Shown one piece after another: positions 43,477 through 52,378 of a stretch of 64,000 nt of DNA; positions within the stretch are counted from its first letter, which is position 1; the number at the start of each line of letters is the position of its first letter. The notes beneath the pieces are model-generated. The model saw only the letters and a list, made by a program, of their open reading frames with translations. It made no database searches and had not been told where the DNA came from. Origin of the DNA: DATBFU01 sp035498405. Its GTDB lineage: Bacteria > Acidobacteriota > Thermoanaerobaculia > UBA5066 > Gp7-AA6. The stretch is taken from NCBI GenBank assembly GCA_035498405.1, contig DATKAE010000044.1:1-64000 (forward strand), read 5' to 3'. A program made the translations under genes and the position numbers.

Positions 43477-44925
43477 ATGAGCCAATTGGATTTGGCCGCG
43501 CTTCAACTCGATCGATCGGGCAAGGAGCCATTGGCCGATCAGCTGGCTTCCGCGATCGAGGCGAGTATCGCGTCGGGTCGACTCCGGATCGGAGACCGAC
43601 TTCCCACGACGCGCGAGTTCGCCTCGGCTCTGGGCGTCAATCGAGGCACGATCCAGGCTGCGTACCGGCAGCTCGGCCGGCGCCAGCTCGTTGAAGGGCG
43701 TGTCGGAAGCGGTACGGTCGTGCGGTCGACCTCGCCGCCGGCGGACCGGATCGATCTTTCGTCGCTGCTGTCTCGCCGCGTGCGCGGGATCGGGGAGGAG
43801 TCCGCCCTGACGCCGGCCGAGCCGGTCGTTGCCGACTTCTCTCGGCTCACACCAGACGAGCGCTACTTTCCACTCGAGGAGTTCACCCGCACGCTCTCGG
43901 CCGTCTGGAGCGGCCGGCGGGATCTTTGGCAGTACGCTCCCCCTCTCGGCCTGCACGAATTGCGGCGAGAAATCGCCCGACGCCTGTCCGAGCACGGGGT
44001 CGACCGGTCCGCCGAGGAGATCCTGGTCACCAGCGGTGCCCAGCAGGGCCTCGATCTGCTGCTGCGCACGTTCACGGACCCGGGGGACACGGTGGCAATG
44101 GAGTCGCCCACCTATTCCGGGGCTCTGGCCCTGGCGCGCTTCGCCGGAGTGGAAATACTCGGTCTTCCGATGGGTGTGGAAGGGCCGGATCCGACTCCCC
44201 TGCTCGGCCGCCGCGTCAAGCTGCTGTACTCGATGCCGGAGCGGCAAAATCCCACGGGTATCACGACACCCGACCCCCGCCGCGAGGAGATTCTCGAAGC
44301 CGCCGTTTCGGCGGGAGCGCTCGTGGTTGAAGACGGGTACGAGGAGCCTGAGTCGGGCCGGCGACCGTTGGCGGCGACCAAGCCGGAGCGGACGATCTGG
44401 CTGGGAACCCTGTCGAAGGATCTCGTTCCGGGGTTCCGGATTGGCTGGCTTGCCGGACCGGCTCCGATCATCGAACGGCTGGCCCGGGTCAAGCGCACCG
44501 CCGATTTTCAGACGCCGCTGCCGCTTCAGGCGGCCGTGGCGGACTTCCTGAAAGCCGGTGCGGATCGCAAGGCGCGTCAGAAGCGGGCCTTCGAGGTCGA
44601 AATGCGACGGCTCTCCGCCGTGCGCGCCCTGAAGGCCCATCTACCCGATGTCTCGTGGTGGGGCGGCGAGATGGGTAACCCCCTTTTCTGGCTCCATTTG
44701 CCCTCGGGAATCTCCGGGCGGCGTGTGGCGGAAACGGCGGCCGCTCGCGGCGTGGGCGTGGCGCCGGGAGCGGACTTCGACCCGCGAGGGGAGGACCGCC
44801 CGAACCTGCGGCTGTCGGTGTCGCGGGTCGACAAGCGGGATGTCGACAGGGGAATCGCCGTCCTGGCCGATGCCGTGCGGGGCGTGGCCGCCTCGGCGGG
44901 AATCCATGGGATGCCGGTGGTGTGA
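43477..44925 (+). CDS. pdxR: MocR/PdxR-type regulator (GntR HTH fused to aminotransferase-like domain)
   Basis: 482 residues. The N-terminal GntR winged helix (about 15-85) has QLASAIEASIASGRLRIGDRLPTTREFA and VNRGTIQAAYRQL. The fold-type-I aminotransferase domain follows (about 120-470), with the PLP lysine in LGTLSKDLVPGFRIGW and YSMPERQNPTG. MocR proteins of this kind placed next to pdxS-pdxT are PdxR regulators that sense PLP and activate pyridoxal phosphate synthesis. Here pdxS begins 91 bp downstream in the same orientation. The PdxR assignment rests on this context. Confidence 0.88.
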   Translation: MSQLDLAALQLDRSGKEPLADQLASAIEASIASGRLRIGDRLPTTREFASALGVNRGTIQAAYRQLGRRQLVEGRVGSGTVVRSTSPPADRIDLSSLLSRRVRGIGEESALTPAEPVVADFSRLTPDERYFPLEEFTRTLSAVWSGRRDLWQYAPPLGLHELRREIARRLSEHGVDRSAEEILVTSGAQQGLDLLLRTFTDPGDTVAMESPTYSGALALARFAGVEILGLPMGVEGPDPTPLLGRRVKLLYSMPERQNPTGITTPDPRREEILEAAVSAGALVVEDGYEEPESGRRPLAATKPERTIWLGTLSKDLVPGFRIGWLAGPAPIIERLARVKRTADFQTPLPLQAAVADFLKAGADRKARQKRAFEVEMRRLSAVRALKAHLPDVSWWGGEMGNPLFWLHLPSGISGRRVAETAAARGVGVAPGADFDPRGEDRPNLRLSVSRVDKRDVDRGIAVLADAVRGVAASAGIHGMPVV

Positions 44926-45016
44926 GGCGAGCAAGACAATTCGTGGGACCGCCGGTCGCGCCCGCGGCGCCGGAGAAGTGCAATCAACGACGCCGTAACG
45001 AATCGAGGAGAGCGAC

Positions 45017-45901
45017 ATGAAAAGCGAGGAAGCCTTCCGAGTGAAAGTGGGACTGGCGGAGATGCTCAAGGGCGGCGTGATCATGGACGTCGTCAACGCC
45101 GAGCACGCGAAGATCGCCGAGCAGGCGGGGGCCGCGGCGGTCATGGCGCTCGAGCGCGTACCCGCGGACATCCGTCGGGAGGGCGGAGTCGCCCGGATGT
45201 CGCCCGTCTCGAAGATCCGCGAGATCCAAGAGGCGGTCTCGATCCCGGTCATGGCCAAGTGCCGGATCGGGCACACTGCCGAGGCGAGGATCCTCGAGGC
45301 GCTCAAGGTGGACTTCATCGACGAGTCGGAAGTCTTGACCCCCGCCGACGAGGAGAACCACGTCTACAAACACGATTTCACGGTGCCGTTCGTGTGCGGG
45401 TGCCGGAACCTGGGCGAGGCGCTGCGCCGCATCGGCGAGGGCGCGGCCATGATCCGCACCAAGGGGGAGGCCGGCACCGGCGACGTCGTGCATGCGGTCA
45501 AGCACCTTCGGGAGGTCCAGCGCGAGATCCGCAATCTGACGCTGATGTCTCGGGACGAGCTCATGCGGGAAGCCAAGCGGTTGCAGGCTCCCTACGAGCT
45601 GGTCGTGCGGGTCGCCGAAACGGGCAAGCTCCCTGTGCCGAACTTCGCGGCGGGGGGGATCGCGACACCGGCGGATGCCGCGCTCTGCATGTCGCTTGGC
45701 GCCGAGGCGGTCTTCGTCGGGTCCGGCATCTTCAAGTCCGACGACCCCGAGCGGCGAGCCCGCGCGATCGTCAAGGCGACGACCCACTGGCGGGATGCGC
45801 AGGCTCTCGTCGAGGCGGAGGAGTCGCTCGGCAGCGGCATGAAGGGGATCGAAGCCGCGAGCCTTCCCGAAGAGGCTCAGTTGCAAAAGCGGGGATGGTG
45901 A
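45017..45901 (+). CDS. pdxS: Pyridoxal 5'-phosphate synthase subunit PdxS
   Basis: 294 residues. A (beta/alpha)8 barrel with the highly conserved GGVIMDVVNAEHAKIAEQAGA, Lys81 in MAKCRIGH (Schiff base with the pentose phosphate), FIDESEVLTPAD and RTKGEAGTGD. It makes PLP from ribose 5-phosphate, glyceraldehyde 3-phosphate and ammonia. GAGGAGAG precedes the ATG. The stop codon overlaps the start of pdxT. Confidence 0.98.
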   Translation: MKSEEAFRVKVGLAEMLKGGVIMDVVNAEHAKIAEQAGAAAVMALERVPADIRREGGVARMSPVSKIREIQEAVSIPVMAKCRIGHTAEARILEALKVDFIDESEVLTPADEENHVYKHDFTVPFVCGCRNLGEALRRIGEGAAMIRTKGEAGTGDVVHAVKHLREVQREIRNLTLMSRDELMREAKRLQAPYELVVRVAETGKLPVPNFAAGGIATPADAALCMSLGAEAVFVGSGIFKSDDPERRARAIVKATTHWRDAQALVEAEESLGSGMKGIEAASLPEEAQLQKRGW

Positions 45902-46557
45902 TGGGGAGGAAGGTGGAAGGTGGAAGGTCGAAGGTGGAAGGGGAGAGTTCCTTCACTTTCCACCTTGCGCCTTCTGCCTCGGGCGTGGCCGTGCTCGCGC
46001 TTCAGGGGGACTTCGAGGCCCACCGTCGCAAGCTAACGGCGATGGGCTTGTCCTCATTCGAGGCGCGCCGGCCCCGAGAGCTCGACGCCGCTTCGGGCCT
46101 GGTGATTCCCGGAGGAGAATCCACGACCCTCTGGAAGTTCTTCGAAGGGGAGCCCTGGGAGGAGGCGATCGCGAGCTTCGCCTCGAGCGGCCGGCCGATC
46201 CTCGGTACCTGCGCGGGCGCAATCTTGCTCGCGCGAGAGGTCACGCACCCCGGTCAGAAGGGGCTCGGGTTGATCGACGTGACGGTCGAACGCAACGCGT
46301 ACGGCAGGCAGGTCGACTCCTTCGTCGGGCAAGTCGACGCACCCTCCCTGGGCGGCCGTCTGCCGGCCGTCTTCATCCGGGCGCCGCGAATCCGCCGCGT
46401 GGGGGAGGGGGTCGAGGTCCTGGCGACGCTCGAGGGAGAGCCGGTCCTGGTGCGGCAAGGCAACGTGGTCGCGGCGACCTTCCATCCCGAGTTGACCGAC
46501 GACAATCGCGTGCACCGGCTGGCGTTGGAAAACGCGGCGCAGCGAGTCCCGGCGTGA
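45901..46557 (+). CDS. pdxT: Pyridoxal 5'-phosphate synthase glutaminase subunit PdxT
   Basis: 218 residues from ATG 45901; ATG 45895 is also in frame. Glutaminase motifs: VLALQGDFEAH at about 31-41, PGGES (70-74), catalytic Cys104 in LGTCAGA and the His-Glu pair in TFHPELTDD. The first roughly 28 residues (MGRKVEGGRSKVEG...) have no counterpart in PdxT, which normally starts just before VLALQGDF. They are encoded by a GGAAGGT heptamer array, so either translation starts at an internal GTG near 45985 or the repeat has extended the protein. Confidence 0.94.
   Translation: MGRKVEGGRSKVEGESSFTFHLAPSASGVAVLALQGDFEAHRRKLTAMGLSSFEARRPRELDAASGLVIPGGESTTLWKFFEGEPWEEAIASFASSGRPILGTCAGAILLAREVTHPGQKGLGLIDVTVERNAYGRQVDSFVGQVDAPSLGGRLPAVFIRAPRIRRVGEGVEVLATLEGEPVLVRQGNVVAATFHPELTDDNRVHRLALENAAQRVPA
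45905..45983. repeat. GGAAGGT heptamer array with inverted arm at the pdxS-pdxT junction
   Basis: Five heptamers of the form GGAAGGT (one CGAAGGT variant) at about 45909-45943 are followed by the inverted CTTTCCACCTTGCGCCTTC at about 45955-45973. The two arms could pair into a hairpin over the 5' end of pdxT. Confidence 0.65.
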
Positions 46558-47303
46558 GTCTCGTTCGACTCGAGCGCCGAGACAGCGTCGCGATCGTGAC
46601 GCTCGATCGCCCGCGCGCCAACGCGTTTACGCGGGAGCTGGTCGGCGAGCTCTCGCGGGCATTGACGGACGGCGCGTCCTCGGGCGCCGTCGTGCTCGCT
46701 TCCGCCTCGCCGGGAATCTTCTCGGCCGGGTGGGACCTGCCGTACCTGCTCGGGCAGGACCGGAACGGATTTGGCGAGTTCGTGTCGGCCTACTGTGATC
46801 TCGTGCGCCAGATTTTTGCCTTCGAGCGACCGGTCGTCGCGGCCGTTTCCGGCCACGCGATTGCCGGGGGCCTGATCGTGGCGGCCGCCGCCGACGAGCG
46901 CCTGGCCGCGGAGGGCCGGGGGGAGCTCGGGCTGTCCGAAGTACTTCTGGGAGTGCCCGTTCCGGCCTGCCTGCTCGAGATCTTTCGACACGCGGTCGGT
47001 GCCCGGACGATGGAGCGGCTGGCGGCTACCGGCGAGAATCTCACGGTCGATCGCGCCCTCGAGGCCGGGTTGGTCGATCGCGTCGTGACCTCGGACGGCT
47101 TGCTCGAGGCGGCGGTTGCCCGCGCTCGATTTCTCGCCGAAAGGCCGGGCGAGGCGTACGGCTCGACCAAACGGCGTTGTCGGGCGGAGGCGCTCGCGCG
47201 GTTCGACCAGGCGCGTCCGGACGATCGCTTCGTGGATTTCTGGTTCTCGTCGGACGCCCAAGGCCGAATCCGGGCGCTCGTCGAGAAGCTGAAGAAGAAG
47301 TAG
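46554..47303 (+). CDS. Enoyl-CoA hydratase/isomerase family protein
   Basis: 249 residues from GTG 46554, overlapping the pdxT stop (GTGA). Crotonase-fold motifs: VAIVTLDRPRANAF, the oxyanion-hole segment FSAGWDLPYL, and PVVAAVSGHAIAGGLIVAAAADERLAA. The second catalytic Glu region (ELGLSEVLLGVPVP) has Glu at the place used by hydratases/isomerases. The C-terminus is short and lysine-rich. The substrate is unknown, and location next to pdxT is probably just operon packing. Confidence 0.9.
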   Translation: MSLVRLERRDSVAIVTLDRPRANAFTRELVGELSRALTDGASSGAVVLASASPGIFSAGWDLPYLLGQDRNGFGEFVSAYCDLVRQIFAFERPVVAAVSGHAIAGGLIVAAAADERLAAEGRGELGLSEVLLGVPVPACLLEIFRHAVGARTMERLAATGENLTVDRALEAGLVDRVVTSDGLLEAAVARARFLAERPGEAYGSTKRRCRAEALARFDQARPDDRFVDFWFSSDAQGRIRALVEKLKKK

Positions 47304-47346
47304 CAACCGGGTCGGGGCCGGTTCCGCCTGGCCCGCGCCGGCCGCG

Positions 47347-48573
47347 ATGATCCCACTCCTGGACGTTCTCGAATCCCTCGACTTGTCCCGGGCCGAGCCG
47401 GGGATCGGCTCGCTGCGCGCCTTGTTCTGCCGTTTCAACGCGCGCGTCCCGTTCGAGACGGCCTCGAAGATCGTTCGCGACGAATCGGTCGCCGAGACTC
47501 GGGAGAAGCCGCGGGGCCCCGAGGTCTTCTGGCGCGAGCACCTGGAGTTGGGAGCGGGAGGCAGCTGCTTTGCGCGAGTGGCGGCTTTCGGGGCGCTCCT
47601 CGAGGCGCTCGGCTATTCGGCCCGCAAGATTCTCGGCCGCGTGGCGGAAGACTTCGACCACGCCGCTTTGATCGTGGATCTTCCCGAGCGAAGCTGGCTC
47701 TGCGACGTGGGGTTTCCGCTGCCGGCCCTGCTGCCGGTCGCGGCAGGGGAGACCGAAACGCCGCTCGGTCTCCTGCGGGTCTCGGATTCCCCGGGGAGCC
47801 TTCACGTGGATCTTGGCGGCGTGCCCGAGGGTCCGAGGTGGGTCGAGCTGTTCCTGGCGGAGGTTTCGGAGGCAGAGTTTCTCGGGCACTGGAGGCGAAC
47901 GTTCCGCTCTGGCGCGCACTTCCTCGGGGCCGTCTACCTGCGGCGAGAACTCGAAGGCCGGGTTCTGTCGTTCTCCCGCGGGGAGGTTCGTGTGGACGAC
48001 CTCCATTCGCGTCTCCAGCTTCCGCTCGCCGCTTCCCGGCCGGCGCGGCTGGCCGAGCTCTTCGGGATCGACGCCGAGCTCCTTGCCCGCGCTTTTGACA
48101 GGGCCGGCGACCCGGACCCGGAGATCCCGTATGCGAGGCTCACGGCGTATCTGGACGTCGACGCCGAGCCCGAGCGGGCGTTCTCCGCGATTGCCAACCC
48201 GGACGGATACCGGCGACTGCTCGAGGGTGTGGCCGAGGTGTCGGCGCCGGAAGTGATCTCGGACGGCTGGGTCCTGCGGCTTGCTCCGCCCGAGACCGGA
48301 CCCGAGGGGGAGGAAGGCGGACTGCAGGAGAGGGTCGTGCCCGACGCCCCGTTGCGGTTGTTGAAGATCGAGCGGCGAAGCGGCTCGACCCGATCCGAGT
48401 CCTTCTTCCAGGCGGAGGAGCGCGGCGGAAGGTCCTATCTCAAGCGCGGCGTGCGGCTGCAGGGCTCACGCGAGGATCTCCTGCGCAACGACTCGCTGCG
48501 CGGCCGTCTGGCGGGCTCCCTCGCCGTGGACCTGCTGGCCTGGGCGCGGATCCTTTCGGGGCCGGGTCCTTAG
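47347..48573 (+). CDS. Arylamine N-acetyltransferase-like protein fused to an SRPBCC-like domain
   Basis: 408 residues. The N-terminal part (1-265) has the NAT fold with a complete catalytic triad: Cys74 in GAGGSCFARV, His105 in FDHAALIVD and Asp120 in WLCDVGFP. The C-terminal part (about 275-405) is a separate domain with YLDVDAEPERAFSAIANPDGYRRLLEGV and a final helix AGSLAVDLLAWARIL, typical of SRPBCC/polyketide-cyclase ligand-binding proteins. NAT normally transfers acetyl from acetyl-CoA to arylamines or hydrazines. The fused lipid/ligand-binding domain suggests a different acyl acceptor. It overlaps the convergent MBL gene by 4 bp. Confidence 0.85.
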   Translation: MIPLLDVLESLDLSRAEPGIGSLRALFCRFNARVPFETASKIVRDESVAETREKPRGPEVFWREHLELGAGGSCFARVAAFGALLEALGYSARKILGRVAEDFDHAALIVDLPERSWLCDVGFPLPALLPVAAGETETPLGLLRVSDSPGSLHVDLGGVPEGPRWVELFLAEVSEAEFLGHWRRTFRSGAHFLGAVYLRRELEGRVLSFSRGEVRVDDLHSRLQLPLAASRPARLAELFGIDAELLARAFDRAGDPDPEIPYARLTAYLDVDAEPERAFSAIANPDGYRRLLEGVAEVSAPEVISDGWVLRLAPPETGPEGEEGGLQERVVPDAPLRLLKIERRSGSTRSESFFQAEERGGRSYLKRGVRLQGSREDLLRNDSLRGRLAGSLAVDLLAWARILSGPGP

Positions 48574-49349
48574 AAGCGGAAGCTGCGCTCCTCCTCGAGA
48601 AGGTGCAGGCGGTCCTCGGCGAGCTTCGCAATCTCCCGCCGGATGCGAACGAGCGAGAAGGGCTTCAAGTGATACAGGTAGACGGGAACTCGCTGGGGCA
48701 GCTTCGGGAGCTCCTGTGAGACCAGGCGTGGCGTCAGATGAAGGGAGTCCGCCGCGATCCGCTCTTGCCGATCGGAGAAGGAGCATTCCAGAAAAATCGC
48801 CTGGACGCGCCGAGCCCGCCGCGCCGCCACCCAGAGTCGCTCGGTCGGGCCCGTGTCTCCGGAGAACACGACAGTACGGCCGCCGGCCGAGATGATGTAG
48901 CCGTAGGCCGGCACGACGTGGTTGACGGCGTAGGGCGTCACCGAAAGTTTGCCGGCCAGAGAGGGACGGCCTTCCGTCAGCGGCCGGTATCGGATCGTCG
49001 GCCGCGAAACGGAGGGGAAGCGCGTGAAATCGGGCCAGGTCGTGTCGTTGAAAACGTGTCGGCGGATCGCCTCGAGGACGGGCTCGGGCGCGAGGATCTC
49101 GAGCGGCGCCGGGAGACTCCCGTGCAGGTTGGCGGCGAGAAAAGGGAGCGAGGAAATGTGGTCGAAGTGAGCATGCGTCAGCAGGACGTGGCGGATGCGG
49201 CGCTGCGCCGGAAGCGGCAGCGTGTCGGTGAGGGCGCCGGCGTCGAGCGCGCACTGCCCGTCGAGCAGAAACGTGGTCAGACGGTAGCCGGGCGCGGACC
49301 CGCCGTACGGGCCGAGCACGCGAACCGTCAGGAATTCCTTGCGGGGCAC
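48570..49349 (-). CDS. Metallo-beta-lactamase-fold phosphodiesterase (PDEase II-like)
   Basis: 259 residues. The zinc motif THAHFDH (58-64) is followed by HLTP-type segments, VVFSGDTGPTERLW and IFLECSFSDRQERIAADSLHLTP. This pattern resembles class II 3',5'-cyclic-nucleotide phosphodiesterases (CpdP/PDE1 type). It is cytoplasmic, with no signal peptide. Cyclic-nucleotide hydrolysis is the family function, not shown here. Confidence 0.87.
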   Translation of the reverse strand: MPRKEFLTVRVLGPYGGSAPGYRLTTFLLDGQCALDAGALTDTLPLPAQRRIRHVLLTHAHFDHISSLPFLAANLHGSLPAPLEILAPEPVLEAIRRHVFNDTTWPDFTRFPSVSRPTIRYRPLTEGRPSLAGKLSVTPYAVNHVVPAYGYIISAGGRTVVFSGDTGPTERLWVAARRARRVQAIFLECSFSDRQERIAADSLHLTPRLVSQELPKLPQRVPVYLYHLKPFSLVRIRREIAKLAEDRLHLLEEERSFRF

Positions 49350-49383
49350 GCGGCGAGATTTTAGCCCGCCCGCGCGCCCGCCT

Positions 49384-52353
49384 TCAGAAGATGAATCCGA
49401 TGTACCAGAAGAACCGGTAACCTCTCGGGTCCGATACCTTCAGATTCCAGAGCCGCGCCACGTCGAAATGCACGGGAAGTCCCAGCAGGGTAACGTCGAT
49501 CCCGGCGCCGTAGGAGGCGATCGTGCAGTTGGCGGTCGCGTTTTGTGGATTGTCGAAATTCAGGCAGGTCAAGCTGTTCGTGTCGGAGTTCCAGAAATCG
49601 AAGTGCCCCCCCTTGATCTTCGAGCCGGCGATGTCGAAGAAGACATGGCCGCGCAGATCTCGGAACGCGATCCAAGGAAGGGCGAGAACGTCGATCAGCG
49701 GGAAGCGAAACTGGAAGTTCGCGTAGGCGCAGGTATTGCCGAAAATCGCGGCATAGTCGACCCCCTGGAAGGTATCGAGGCCGCCGAAGGCGCAGACGGT
49801 GGGAAGATTGCCCTTCGAGCTCAGTCCCGCAAAGCGCAGGGCGAAGACCATCCGCTTGCTGATCGGGATGTATTCCCGGAAGTCCCACGTGACGTCCTGG
49901 GACAACGTCGAGCCGCAAGTGGGGCAGGAGCCCGGCGTGGCGTCTGGGGGAGGAGGGACGGTGGCATTCTTCTCAAAATCGTGCGCGTAGCTTCCTCCGA
50001 GGAGGAACCGATAGCCGGCTCGCGGGCCCCAGACTTGATAGTCCACGGTATCCGCCACGAGCGTGAGACCGACGATGGGGTAGTTGCTGTTGACATTGAG
50101 GAGGTAATTGCAGCAGAGGCCGTTCGTAGTCAGGTACGGGTAGTCCACCTGCCGGGAAATGAACCCGAGCTGTCCCTGCAGGCGGAAGAAGCGGCTGAGG
50201 GGATAGTTTCCGTTCACCGATCCCCCGGTGTAGCGGGCGGCCTGGCGGACCCGTGACACTTGCTCCGTCGTCAGGTCGATGCCGAGGTAATAGGTTCGGT
50301 AGTCGAAGGCCTCGATCCCCAGCTGGAGGCGTTTCCTCAGATTCCAGTACTGGAAGTCGAACTGCGTGTAGCTCGACTGTGAGGAGATGACGGCGATGAA
50401 GTGGCGGTCACCCAGGTTGTCCCCGAACGTCAGGATGGTGTCGGAGTAGAAGGTCTGGTCCGTGTTGACGCCAGCGACGACTTGCGCGTTCTCGAGATAC
50501 AGCTTGCGGGAGGGCTTGGCCGTGATCTTCTCCGGGTCGATCGAGACCTCGATCGCGGGCTGGTAGGGCGCGGCCTGGACCGGTGTCGCCGGCGTGAAGG
50601 CGGGAGCCAGTTCCGGCAGCTTCTTGACCGCCTTCTTGACGTCCGCGATGTAGAGCTGGAAACGCCCCTTGTAGTAGGCCGTGAAGACGAGCTTCTCCGC
50701 GTTGTCCTTCCCGATGAAGGAGGTGGGCGAGAAGCATCCCCCGATGACGTCGGTGTGCAGGTACATCTCGCCCGTGTCGAGGACGAGCGAATAGATGTTG
50801 TAGATGCCGGCGGCTCGGTCGGAGGTGAAGAAGAGCCTCTTGCCGTCGGGGGAGAGCGAAGGGTCCTCGTCGTTGCCCTCGCCGTAAGTGACCTGCTCAC
50901 GCGACTCCGGGGCGTCCGGGTGCAGGCGGTAGATCTTGGCCTGCGTTCCGTGGAAGGAGGAGTAGAAGAGCCACTGTCCGTCGGGGGAGAAGACCGGTGA
51001 GTAGTCGAAGGAGTCGTCGTCGGTCAGGTTCGTGATCGTGTGTGTCGAGACGTTGTAGGCGTAGATGTCCGCCCGGCCTCCTTTCATCGCGTGGAAGGCG
51101 ATCAGGCTGCCGTCGGGCGAGAACGCGGGGTTCAGCTGCTGGTCGAGCTCCGGCATCTCGATGCGGTCGAGGATGTCTCCGTTTAAGGCGTTCAAGAGCA
51201 GCAGATCTCGCCCCCGTTCCCGGCGGGCGAAGACGGCGATCGTGTTTCCATCGGTGGACACCGCGACGTCGGCCCCCTGGTGCGGACCCGTCGTGATCCA
51301 CTGCGCGACGAGGTACTCGTAGGCGGTCTTGCGCCCTTTGGTCAGGTTCTTGAAGAGCTTGCGGTCGCGGTTCGACATGACGACCACGTCGGCGTCTTCC
51401 TTGTAGGTGGAGATCGCCGCGACGAAGTCGCCCGAGGGATAGGCGCGGGGAGAGGTCTCGGCCGACGGGGTGTCCTCGATCTTGAATCTCTCGCCGTAGT
51501 CGGTCGGTTCGCCCTTCTCGACCAAGACCTTGAGGTAGGTCTGCCTCAGGTAGCGGCGGAACTTGATGTCGAAGTCCTCGACCGAGACGTTGAACGTTCG
51601 CTTGACCGCGCGTTCCATGCTCGCGCCGATTTGCGTGCGATACTCGAGCAGAAAGTCGCGGACGGCATCCGGGCCCCATTCGGCGCTGATGAAGTCGAAG
51701 ACGGCGTGCCCGAACCGGTAGGCGAAGAAGCCGTAGATCTGGCGCTCGGCGATCTCGGGCACGCGGTCCGAGAGCACGGCGTCCCGCAGCACCATCTTGT
51801 CCTTGTTGTCCTCGTCCTTGCCGAAGTAGGAGGCCATGCCCTCCATGAACCACTGCGGCGCGTTGGTCGTCATGGCGCGCAGGTAGTTGCCGCCGAAGAG
51901 CATCTCGAACTGAAAGACGTGCGTGAGCTCGTGTGCGATCAGGTTCTGCAACTTCTGGTCGGGGATGTCGATCGGCAGCACCATCCGGTTGCGGGTGGGC
52001 AGCGCGAAGGCGCCGACCCCCTCGGGAATGAATCCAAGCTCCGTGTTGGTCTGTTCGAAGTCGGAGTGGGTGGCGTAATAGATCAGGTTGATGGGCTTGG
52101 GAATCTGGAAGTTGAGCGCCCGGGAGATGTCGTCGTAGGCGCTCTCGGCGTAGGAGGCGACCTTCTGAAGCGCGCTCTCTTCCTTCGGGTAGAAATAGAT
52201 CACGAAGTGCGTCGACCGGTAGGTCTTCCAGTCGAACTGGTCATAGGCGATCTTGTTTTCGCCGAAGGCCCAGTCAGGGTTGGCCACGTAGATCTGCGCC
52301 GAGGCGGGTGCGGCCGCCGCGGCGAGAGCGAGCGCCAGGACGATTCGCTTCAT
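49384..52353 (-). CDS. Large exported protein: HExxH peptidase, WD40-like propeller and C-terminal beta-barrel
   Basis: 989 residues with a signal peptide (1-19, ending ASAQ). The N-terminal gluzincin-type domain has HELTH at 141-145 and WFMEGMASYF (Glu171). The central part (about 290-600) has TolB/PD40 propeller repeats (FSPDGSLIAFHAMKGGRADIYAYN, FSPDGQWLFYSS, LSPDGKRLFFTSDRAAGIYNIY). The last roughly 330 residues are rich in alternating beta strands and end in an aromatic residue (WYIGFIF), as in outer-membrane barrels. It is probably anchored in the outer membrane. The two lipoprotein genes directly upstream are likely co-transcribed. Confidence 0.85.
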   Translation of the reverse strand: MKRIVLALALAAAAAPASAQIYVANPDWAFGENKIAYDQFDWKTYRSTHFVIYFYPKEESALQKVASYAESAYDDISRALNFQIPKPINLIYYATHSDFEQTNTELGFIPEGVGAFALPTRNRMVLPIDIPDQKLQNLIAHELTHVFQFEMLFGGNYLRAMTTNAPQWFMEGMASYFGKDEDNKDKMVLRDAVLSDRVPEIAERQIYGFFAYRFGHAVFDFISAEWGPDAVRDFLLEYRTQIGASMERAVKRTFNVSVEDFDIKFRRYLRQTYLKVLVEKGEPTDYGERFKIEDTPSAETSPRAYPSGDFVAAISTYKEDADVVVMSNRDRKLFKNLTKGRKTAYEYLVAQWITTGPHQGADVAVSTDGNTIAVFARRERGRDLLLLNALNGDILDRIEMPELDQQLNPAFSPDGSLIAFHAMKGGRADIYAYNVSTHTITNLTDDDSFDYSPVFSPDGQWLFYSSFHGTQAKIYRLHPDAPESREQVTYGEGNDEDPSLSPDGKRLFFTSDRAAGIYNIYSLVLDTGEMYLHTDVIGGCFSPTSFIGKDNAEKLVFTAYYKGRFQLYIADVKKAVKKLPELAPAFTPATPVQAAPYQPAIEVSIDPEKITAKPSRKLYLENAQVVAGVNTDQTFYSDTILTFGDNLGDRHFIAVISSQSSYTQFDFQYWNLRKRLQLGIEAFDYRTYYLGIDLTTEQVSRVRQAARYTGGSVNGNYPLSRFFRLQGQLGFISRQVDYPYLTTNGLCCNYLLNVNSNYPIVGLTLVADTVDYQVWGPRAGYRFLLGGSYAHDFEKNATVPPPPDATPGSCPTCGSTLSQDVTWDFREYIPISKRMVFALRFAGLSSKGNLPTVCAFGGLDTFQGVDYAAIFGNTCAYANFQFRFPLIDVLALPWIAFRDLRGHVFFDIAGSKIKGGHFDFWNSDTNSLTCLNFDNPQNATANCTIASYGAGIDVTLLGLPVHFDVARLWNLKVSDPRGYRFFWYIGFIF

Positions 52354-52378
52354 ACTTGCCCCGCCTCCTTGCAGGCCC

